Part shown: positions 24,890-30,310 of the stretch, piece by piece | Layout: each line of letters opens with the position of its first letter | Numbering within the stretch: the first letter of the stretch is position 1 | Assembly (NCBI GenBank): GCA_035634055.1 | Contig: DASQDR010000200.1 | Span: 1-30,310 of the forward strand | Reading direction: 5' to 3' | Source of the DNA: JAICTV01 sp035634055 | GTDB taxonomy: Bacteria; Planctomycetota; Phycisphaerae; Tepidisphaerales; Tepidisphaeraceae | DNA: 30,310 nucleotides | Made by a program: the position numbers and the translations under genes | The notes under the pieces: model-generated | Database searches by the model: none | What the model saw: only the letters and a program-made list of their open reading frames with translations | Told to the model about the DNA's origin: nothing

Positions 24890-25307
24890 GTGACGATCAA
24901 CCACCGGGCCGGCGAGACGGCGTTCATCCAGAACTGGGGCACCTCCAAGCAGATCGGCCGCTTCTATAAGCCAGGCGGAGTGGGGCCGAAAGGGCAGCGA
25001 CCGCGCCCTCGTGGCCGACACGCTCTTCTGGCAGCTCAGCGCCGAGCGCGTGACCGACGACAACTCGATGGCCGGCCCGGCGGTCCTGAGCAACTCCGCC
25101 GCCGCCGGCGCCCACGCCGCGCGCTTCAACAACACCACGGTGGACGCGTATCGCCACGGCAAGTACCCGCCGGGGCAGGACGACAAGCAGTTCAAGGTGG
25201 TCGGTGGGATGGTTGGCTTCAACATCCTCTACGCCGACGGGCACGTCAGCCGCTCGGTGGACCGGAAGGAAGCGTTCCGCGCGGTCCGCCTGCGCTTCCC
25301 GAACTAA
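24890..25307 (+). pseudogene. Truncated, frameshifted H-X9-DG protein fragment
   Basis: The C-terminal part of a prepilin-like H-X9-DG protein is visible: ALVADTLFWQLSAERVTDD, then HGKYPPGQDD and VGFNILYADGHVSRS, ending RAVRLRFPN at 25307. The upstream part (AGETAFIQNWGTSKQIGRFY, about 24909-24968) lies in another frame. Removing one G from the AAAGGG run at about 24989-24994 joins the two into GPKGSDRALVADT, so a single-base insertion explains the break. The GFTLVELLVV prepilin N-terminus is absent upstream to 24714, so the copy is also truncated at its 5' end. No start signals are present. This is the second damaged member of the same family in the window. Confidence 0.75.
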
Positions 25308-25651
25308 GTGCGCGCCCCCGCCGCGGAACCGCCGCGGCGAGCGCGCCGCCGAAGCCCCGAACACCCGTTGGCGACGCGAGAACCGACCGGACGACAACCG
25401 CTGCCAGCTCTACGCCATCGACGCCCCACCCCCGCCGGCGCGCGAGGACCCACGGCGTCGCGGCCGTTGTTGATTTCGCGCCGGCCAACATCGGGTGGAC
25501 CGCGGGGGCGCGGAGTTAGGCGGAACCGCGCTCTCGCGTCGAGCGCGCCTCCGCGCGCCTGTGCGCCTCTGCGGTAACGCCCGTCCCACCCCTCGCGACA
25601 GCCGCGGCGGAGTGTGACATTCCCGCCGGTAAACGCTATCTATATTGCCCA
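25308..25651. other. Intergenic region before the sugar-dehydrogenase-like gene
   Basis: About 340 nt with no supported gene. Near 25548-25580, CCTCCGCGCGCCTGTGCGCC followed by TCTGCGGTAA resembles the short interspersed CTCTGCGCCTCTGCGGT-type repeats of environmental genomes and is probably a decayed copy. The last 40 nt hold the promoter of the next gene. Confidence 0.4.
25614..25646 (+). promoter_or_regulatory. Promoter of the sugar-dehydrogenase-like gene
   Basis: GTGACA (25614-25619) lies 17 nt from TATCTA (25637-25642); an overlapping TATATT (25641-25646) ends 5 nt before ATG 25652. Either box gives an extremely short or absent leader, and no Shine-Dalgarno sequence is present. Confidence 0.5.
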
Positions 25652-27355
25652 ATGCGATACCGCCCCCGCCCCGCGCTCCGCCCCGCGCGACCGATGCTGT
25701 TGTTGGCGGTGCTCTGCGCCGGCTGGATCGCGCTCGGCGGCGGCGCGGGCGGTTGCACGAGGGGGCCGGCCTTCATTCCGCCGGAACAGCGCAAGGTGAT
25801 CGACCGGGCGGTGGTGGATTACCCCGGCGGCGCCCGCCTGGTGGAGGTGGTGCGCCACCTCACCGGCGCCGCCGACTTCGAGGAGGACGCCGACGGGAAC
25901 TGGATCATCGCCGAGTCCGGCAGCGGCGGGTACGAGCCGCGCATCTTCGGCTTCCGCCCCGACGGCACCTACTTCAGCGTCTACCCCGCCGGGCGGTCGC
26001 TGCGCACGCCCAACGTCGCGCCGTTCAACCTCGTGAAGACCGGCTTTCGCCTGTACGGGCCGATCGGCGGCATCCTGCTGGACAACGGCAAGATCTACGT
26101 CACCCACCGCGACGCCGACGGCAACGGGGTGGTGACTGCCTTCACCTACGACGGGCAGCACGAGACCGTCGTCGGCGGGCTGCCCGCGCAGGGCGATCAC
26201 GGCATGAGCGACATCGCCCTCAACCCCACGACCGGGCAGCTCTGGTTCGGCGTCGGCAGCGCCACCAATGCCGGCGTGGTCGGCGTCGACAACTGGCTCT
26301 GGGCGAAGCACTACCAGGAGTTCTCCGACCGGTCGTTCGTGGACCTGAAGCTCAACGGGTTCCAGTTCAAGAGTAAGAACCCCGACGCCGGGCTGTTCGG
26401 CGGGCCGGACGTGGCGGTGACGGCGCCGTACCAGCCGTTCAACGTCAGCACCCAGACGCGCATCCGCCGCAGCGAGTTGCCGACCGCCGCCATCTACTCC
26501 GCCGACCCGACCGGCGGCGCGCTGCGCGTCGTCGCCCACGGCATCCGCGCGCCGCGCGGGCTGACCTTCAGCCGCTTCGCCAACGCCTACATGACCGTCG
26601 GCGGGATGGAGCTGCGCGGCCCGCGCCCGATCAAGGACGACCCCGACGCCCTGCTCATCGTCCGCCCGGGCACGTGGTACGGCTTCCCCGACTTCAGCAC
26701 CGACCTGACCCCCATCACCGACCGCCGCTTCCAACTGGCCGGCGACATGCTCAAGCTGCTGATCCGCAGCGGCTACGACGAGATCTCCTACCTGGTCGAC
26801 CGCAATGCCAGCAACCAGGGGCAGGGGCTGATCGAGCCCGCGCGGGCGGCGCTGCTCCAGGCGACCTTTCCGCCGCTGGCGGGCGCGGGGAAGTTCGACT
26901 TCGTCCCCGACATCGGGCCGCTGGCGCCGCTGGTCGGCAACGCGATCGTCCCGCTGGCGGGCGACCAGTCGCCGTTCGCCACCAGCGGGCGCAAGCTGGT
27001 CGACCGGGTCGGGTTCAAGGTGGTGCGCGTCGATCCGACCACGCGCGAGGTGTCGGACTTCATCCGCAACACCAAGGTCAAACCGGCCAGCCTGCTGCCG
27101 GCGGGCGAGGGGCTGATCGAGCGCCCGGTGGCGGCGAAGTTCGGCCGCGACGGCGCGCTCTACATCGTCGACTTCGGCCGCCTCGATCGCCGACCCGACG
27201 GCCGCGAGAAGGTCCGGGCGCACACCGGCCGGATCCTCAAGCTCGAGCCGCTGCTTCAGCAAGCCGCCACGCAACCGACCACGAACCACGTACCAGAGGC
27301 AACTCCCGCCAGCGCGCCCCTGCCGGACGCGACCGCGCCGCCAACGTCGCGGTAA
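25652..27355 (+). CDS. Exported sorbosone/glucose-dehydrogenase-like beta-propeller protein
   Basis: A 567-residue exported protein resembling PQQ-type soluble sugar dehydrogenases and planctomycete membrane-bound dehydrogenase-like proteins. Residues 1-34 form a signal sequence (MLLLAVLCAGWIALGGGAGG) just before Cys35, a possible but non-ideal lipobox. Recognisable propeller segments are DADGNWIIAESGSGGYEPRI, GDHGMSDIALNPTTGQLWFG with the following GSATNAG, GIRAPRGLTFSRFANAYMT, and AAKFGRDGALYIVDFGR near the end. The conserved His in GDHGMSD and the final VDFGR strand are typical of the family. The C-terminal 50 residues are Pro/Thr/Ala-rich and probably disordered. Cofactor and substrate cannot be fixed from the sequence. 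It is convergent with the CrtC-like gene, only 56 nt apart. Confidence 0.82.
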   Translation: MRYRPRPALRPARPMLLLAVLCAGWIALGGGAGGCTRGPAFIPPEQRKVIDRAVVDYPGGARLVEVVRHLTGAADFEEDADGNWIIAESGSGGYEPRIFGFRPDGTYFSVYPAGRSLRTPNVAPFNLVKTGFRLYGPIGGILLDNGKIYVTHRDADGNGVVTAFTYDGQHETVVGGLPAQGDHGMSDIALNPTTGQLWFGVGSATNAGVVGVDNWLWAKHYQEFSDRSFVDLKLNGFQFKSKNPDAGLFGGPDVAVTAPYQPFNVSTQTRIRRSELPTAAIYSADPTGGALRVVAHGIRAPRGLTFSRFANAYMTVGGMELRGPRPIKDDPDALLIVRPGTWYGFPDFSTDLTPITDRRFQLAGDMLKLLIRSGYDEISYLVDRNASNQGQGLIEPARAALLQATFPPLAGAGKFDFVPDIGPLAPLVGNAIVPLAGDQSPFATSGRKLVDRVGFKVVRVDPTTREVSDFIRNTKVKPASLLPAGEGLIERPVAAKFGRDGALYIVDFGRLDRRPDGREKVRAHTGRILKLEPLLQQAATQPTTNHVPEATPASAPLPDATAPPTSR

Positions 27356-27411
27356 TTCCTCCCAGCCCGATTCGCGACGAATGTAGGGCAATTCGTGTTC
27401 CAACTCTTCCT

Positions 27412-28461
27412 TCACCGCCCCACCCACATCGCCCGTCGCGGCGCCACCACTTCCCCCACGCCCCTTGCCGATGGATCATCACCGCCCGCGGCGAAGAGGA
27501 TCGTTGCACCGCTGAGGGACGACTCGATCACCCGCGCGTCGGGCAGATCGAGCGGGTAGGCGAGACGGTGCATCGTCCGGCCAAGCTCGCCCGCGCCGAG
27601 CGCCCGCTCGCGCTCGTTCGCCGCTGCGGCCGACATCTCCACTACCTTGATGCAGCGCGGCCCCGCCTGCTGCTGCGCGACGAGCGAATCGCCGCGGAGC
27701 GTCCGCGCGGTGAACAGCGTCGCCGCGCCCGCCGCCAGGTCCGCCAGCGGCCGAGCACCAACGTGGTGATCGTAGTAGCCGCGCCCGTTGTTGATCTGAA
27801 CGACGCGTACGTTCGCCCCGCCGCCGCTCGCCGGCGCGACGGTCGCGTCTTGGAGCAACTGCACCTCCCCTTCGACGGCGGAGAGCGGGTCGGCCAGGAT
27901 CCACTGGTGGTGCGGCCCGAGGCGAACGACGTGCGTCCGCCGGAAGAGCGGGCGGAAGATCAGGTCGAGCGCGATCGTCCGCCCGCCCGCGCCGCGTCGC
28001 CCGCCGCCGCCCTGGACGCGCGCCCGCAGGTGGCGGGTGCCGGTTTGGGTGTTTAGTTCGAGATGACTCGCGCCAACCCGCACGCGATGGCTGCCGCCCT
28101 CGGCGGCGTCGTTGGCGGCAGCGGCGGCGGCAGAGAAGTCCTGCGGCGCGACGCGCTCCGCCAGCCGGGCCGTCAGCCGGTCGTCCTCGAACAGCGCCAC
28201 CGTCACCGCCGGGTGCTCGGCCGGCAGCGGCGGGCGCACCTTCGTCGGCCGGGCGCGATACGCGGCGTAGCGCCACAGGTACCGCCGGTCCAGCGGGTCG
28301 CCCTGATGCAGCGCCACCACGACCCTCACGTGCCCGCGCTCACCACCCGCCGGCCGCGCCGACTCAACGTCGAAACGCCACGACTCCCAGCCACCTGGCG
28401 CGGTGACCTGGTGCCACCCGTCCGGGTGCTGCGGGGTCGTTAGCAGCGGGAGGGTCGGCAT
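27412..28461 (-). CDS. Carotenoid 1,2-hydratase (CrtC)/AttH-like protein
   Basis: A 349-residue protein resembling the CrtC/AttH lipocalin-like family, in which CrtC adds water to the terminal double bond of acyclic carotenoids. Visible signatures are GGWESWRFDVES near the N-terminus (compare the family's YEWWYFD), two beta-rich halves, and GRGYYDHHVGARPL (226-239), matching the family's G-Y-DH-x-G-x-x-PL motif. There is no obvious signal peptide. ATG 28461 is chosen; the longer frame needs a TTG at 28518. It lies 192 nt downstream of the squalene/phytoene-synthase-like gene on the same strand, which favours an isoprenoid substrate. The exact reaction is not established, and AttH-like proteins without hydratase activity exist. 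Confidence 0.68.
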   Translation of the reverse strand: MPTLPLLTTPQHPDGWHQVTAPGGWESWRFDVESARPAGGERGHVRVVVALHQGDPLDRRYLWRYAAYRARPTKVRPPLPAEHPAVTVALFEDDRLTARLAERVAPQDFSAAAAAANDAAEGGSHRVRVGASHLELNTQTGTRHLRARVQGGGGRRGAGGRTIALDLIFRPLFRRTHVVRLGPHHQWILADPLSAVEGEVQLLQDATVAPASGGGANVRVVQINNGRGYYDHHVGARPLADLAAGAATLFTARTLRGDSLVAQQQAGPRCIKVVEMSAAAANERERALGAGELGRTMHRLAYPLDLPDARVIESSLSGATILFAAGGDDPSARGVGEVVAPRRAMWVGR

Positions 28462-28653
28462 GAGGAGAGACCGCGGAAGCACGAGACTCGCCGGCTCGCG
28501 AAGAAGCGACCCACGCAACGCAACGGCGAAGCAACAGCCGCAAAGACGACGGTACGAGGTTCTAAATGACCCGCGACCTCACGACCCGGCGACCCGGGTC
28601 ACCGGCACGAAAGGAGGCGACGCCGCGTCGGCGCAACCACGCCGGAGCATCCG

Positions 28654-29739
28654 CTACTGTAGCGGCGAGGACCGCGCCGCGTCCGTGGGCGGCGGTGAAT
28701 TGGGCACCGCTCGCGGCGCGTGTCGCCGCGCGAGCCGCCACGCCGCGGGCATGGTCATCAGCAGTCGCGGGAGCGACGCCGTTGCTTTCGCGCTGCTCGC
28801 GCCATCTCCTCCGGGCCGGTCGAAATTTTCACGCTCCATTCGGCGCAAGGCCGCGCGGTGCCATTCGACCACCATCGCGGCGGCGAGTCGCTCGCGGTCG
28901 CCCGCCAGCCACGGCAACAATCCTTCGCTCGCGGCGGCGAGCAGTTCCCGCGCGCGCAGCACCTCGAGTTGGAACACGCGGCCAGCGCGCTCGTCGGGCG
29001 CGCCCGCAGCGCCGGCGGCGGAGAGAAATTCCCGGTCCGTGCAGCCGCAGCGCGACAAGTCATCGAGCGGGAGCATGAGCGCCGACGTACCCCCTGGCCG
29101 CGCGGCCGCCCGCAGGTCCTGGATGATCGCCACGAGGTGGGCGGCCGTGCCGAGATCAGTCGCGTGCCGCCGCGCGTCGCTGTGCGTCAGCCCGAGCACG
29201 CACGACAGCATCGCCGCCGCGCCGCCGCCCACGGCGTCGAGCCGCCGCCGCAGCGCGTCCCACGTCGCGTAGCGTTGCGTGTCGCGCAGCGCGACGCAGC
29301 CGGTGATGAAGTCGAGCCACAGCGATCGCGGGACCTGGAAGCGCCGCACGGTCTCGGCCACCGCGGCCAGCACGTGCTCGGACTCGTCGCGGAACTCCGG
29401 CCGGGGGATGGCCAGATGAAGCGTCCCGGCGTAAATCGCCTCGATCCGCGCCCGGCACATCTCGGCGATCGCGGCCCCGGCGCCGGCGCCACCGCCGCAG
29501 CATCCGCCGGCGCCCGCGGCGTCGTCGCCGGCGGTCGCCGCGATGGCATCGGCGATAAGGCGGCAACCGGCGACGATGGCCAGCGCGCCGTCACGCTTGT
29601 CGCGCGGCAGCAGCCGCGAGAGCGCGATCGCCAACGCCTCCGCACCCCGCCCGCGCCCGCGCGTCGCCCGCGCGCACACCGCGCGGGCCGCGGCGAACAC
29701 GGCGGCGTTCTCACTCGCAGGCTGTTGCGCCTTGCCCAC
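28654..29739 (-). CDS. Squalene/phytoene synthase-like protein with degenerate active site
   Basis: A 361-residue, mostly helical protein aligning with squalene/phytoene synthases (HpnC/CrtB type). The conserved N-terminal framework is clear in LSRLLPRDKRDGALAIVAGC. The first Asp-rich motif, normally CRxxDDIAD, reads CRLIADAIA (59-67): the first and last aspartates are Ala. The second, normally QLTNILRDVxED, reads HLVAIIQDLRAA (201-212): only Asp208 remains. LDDLSRCGCTDREF corresponds to the usual region after the second motif. These Asp clusters bind the Mg2+-diphosphates in active enzymes, so standard head-to-head condensation seems unlikely. The start is GTG 29739, 6 nt after TACGAT. A Gly/Cys-rich loop (72-90) and a Pro-rich tail are extra. 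The CrtC-like gene follows on the same strand. Confidence 0.72.
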   Translation of the reverse strand: MGKAQQPASENAAVFAAARAVCARATRGRGRGAEALAIALSRLLPRDKRDGALAIVAGCRLIADAIAATAGDDAAGAGGCCGGGAGAGAAIAEMCRARIEAIYAGTLHLAIPRPEFRDESEHVLAAVAETVRRFQVPRSLWLDFITGCVALRDTQRYATWDALRRRLDAVGGGAAAMLSCVLGLTHSDARRHATDLGTAAHLVAIIQDLRAAARPGGTSALMLPLDDLSRCGCTDREFLSAAGAAGAPDERAGRVFQLEVLRARELLAAASEGLLPWLAGDRERLAAAMVVEWHRAALRRMERENFDRPGGDGASSAKATASLPRLLMTMPAAWRLARRHAPRAVPNSPPPTDAARSSPLQ

Positions 29740-29745
29740 GGCCCG

Positions 29746-29751
29746 ATCGTA
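29746..29751 (-). promoter_or_regulatory. TACGAT -10-like box, probable leaderless promoter
   Basis: On the minus strand TACGAT ends 6 nt before the GTG start at 29739. No Shine-Dalgarno sequence is present. This box would drive the synthase-like gene and possibly the CrtC-like gene after it. Confidence 0.4.
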
Positions 29752-29872
29752 TCGCCCGCCGCCCGCCGCCGCGAATGCGTCAGATCGCGCGGCCGGTCAT
29801 TGGCGAGGGAACCTTTTTGGCGGCTGTCGAACACGCGCGCATCCAGCGGCGCCGTGACACGGGCGCTTGCTG

Positions 29873-29888
29873 CCGTGCCGGGGCACGG
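29873..29888 (-). terminator. GC hairpin downstream of the right-edge gene, weak terminator candidate
   Basis: CCGTGC and GCACGG pair around a 4-nt loop, about 55 nt beyond the stop codon of the right-edge gene. There is no T-run, so termination is uncertain. Confidence 0.25.
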
Positions 29889-29942
29889 GCATTGGACGGC
29901 TGAGAATCGAAGGTAGGACGCAGCACGGGCGTGATGCTCGCG

Positions 29943-30310
29943 TCACGGGTGAAGTGGCTCGGCGTTCGACCGCTGCTGGGTGCCCGGGCTAATGCCGGCG
30001 GGGGTGGCGGCGTTCGTGCGGCTAGTGTCCTCTCTCGGCTCGGCGTCTGCGTTGGTGTCGCCCGCGTCGCCCGCGTCGCCCGCCTCGTCCGTCGCCGCGG
30101 CGTTGAACTCCGTCCACGCCTCCTTCAACTGCTCGGCCTTTTCCGCGACCTGTTCCACCAGCGCGGTGATCTGCTGCTCGCGCGGTTCCGCTTCCGGCGT
30201 TCGATCGTCGCGCGGTTCCGCTGCGTGCGCGTCGCCGTTGCTCCCCGCGGCCGGTTCCATGGCGGGCGACGCGTCCTCGGAACCTTCGCCGGCAGAGTTA
30301 GACGCTGGCG
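29943..30310 (-). CDS. C-terminal part of a low-complexity coiled-coil protein (cut by window edge)
   Basis: The frame is open from the stop codon at 29943 to the right edge without a stop, so the gene probably starts outside the window; ATG 30260 is an internal possibility without a Shine-Dalgarno sequence. The visible part is Ala/Glu/Asp/Pro-rich. QQITALVEQVAEKAEQLKEA followed by WTEFN is a short amphipathic helix likely to form a coiled coil. Next comes AGDAGDAGD, encoded by three tandem 9-bp units (GCGGGCGAC on the minus strand, 30057-30083), then a disordered tail. No family is recognised. It could be non-coding in part, but the heptad-like helix argues for a real protein. Confidence 0.45.
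   Translation of the reverse strand, partial: PASNSAGEGSEDASPAMEPAAGSNGDAHAAEPRDDRTPEAEPREQQITALVEQVAEKAEQLKEAWTEFNAAATDEAGDAGDAGDTNADAEPREDTSRTNAATPAGISPGTQQRSNAEPLHP
30057..30083 (-). repeat. Three tandem 9-bp GCGGGCGAC units
   Basis: On the plus strand GTCGCCCGC occurs three times in a row. On the minus strand each GCGGGCGAC copy encodes AGD. It differs at one base from the GCGGGCGGC unit of 14269-14389 and 21100-21126. Confidence 0.75.

Noticed and set aside
27412..29739. A complete carotenoid biosynthesis cluster
   Set aside because: Only a CrtC-like gene and a synthase-like gene with lost catalytic residues are present. No desaturase, cyclase or GGPP synthase is visible, so a working pathway cannot be claimed from this window.

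Overview
The window is chromosomal DNA from a very GC-rich bacterium (about 70% G+C by eye), most likely a planctomycete of the Phycisphaerae/Tepidisphaerales type. Several features point there: a prepilin-like protein with the GFTLVELLVV N-terminus and a C-terminal CDGH motif (H-X9-DG type), a large surface protein with a VERLEARALL N-terminal motif and a dockerin-like C-terminus, and a small ACPMCKESVP protein beside SCO1 and DUF420. This placement is inferred from family character, not from a search. No tRNA, rRNA, CRISPR array or complete mobile element was seen.

Layout, left to right. (1) 294-3536 (-): large secreted protein with seven delta-60-type repeats, degenerate RTX-like repeats and a dockerin-like end. 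(2) 3803-4168 (+): small family protein with a leaderless-type promoter, convergent with murA (4102-5412, -). (3) 5826-7667 (+): secreted GH9 cellulase-type enzyme. (4) 7846-8781 (+): pseudopilin-like H-X9-DG gene broken by a single in-frame TAG. (5) 8964-11651 (+): two-gene operon of an MFS transporter and a TPR-methyltransferase. (6) 11827-12057 (-): YegP/DUF1508 protein with a clear intrinsic terminator. (7) 12422-14245 (+): GT-C membrane glycosyltransferase, convergent with mutS (14398-17163, -) across a small patch of 9-bp GC-rich repeats. (8) 17276-18316 (+): exported EEP-family hydrolase, convergent with a soluble histidine kinase (18489-20132, -). (9) 20434-22956 (+): ABC-2 permease, SCO1, DUF420 (CtaM-like) and a small CxxC protein, which looks like a haem-copper oxidase assembly cluster; a long inverted repeat separates SCO1 from DUF420. 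(10) 23131-24686 (+): malate dehydrogenase and YajQ. (11) 24890-25307: truncated, frameshifted second H-X9-DG fragment. (12) 25652-27355 (+): exported sugar-dehydrogenase-like beta-propeller. (13) 27412-29739 (-): squalene/phytoene-synthase-like protein lacking most catalytic aspartates, then a carotenoid 1,2-hydratase-like protein. (14) the right edge (-): tail of a low-complexity coiled-coil protein.

Housekeeping functions (murA, mutS, mdh, yajQ) are mixed with polysaccharide and surface functions (GH9, dockerin-like protein, pseudopilins, GT-C transferase) and respiratory assembly genes. The points most worth a second look are the degenerate prenyl-synthase/CrtC-like pair, the amber codon in an otherwise intact pseudopilin, the long inverted repeat, a 9-bp GC repeat family found both between and inside genes, and repeated TANNNT boxes 5-7 nt before start codons, which suggest leaderless transcripts.
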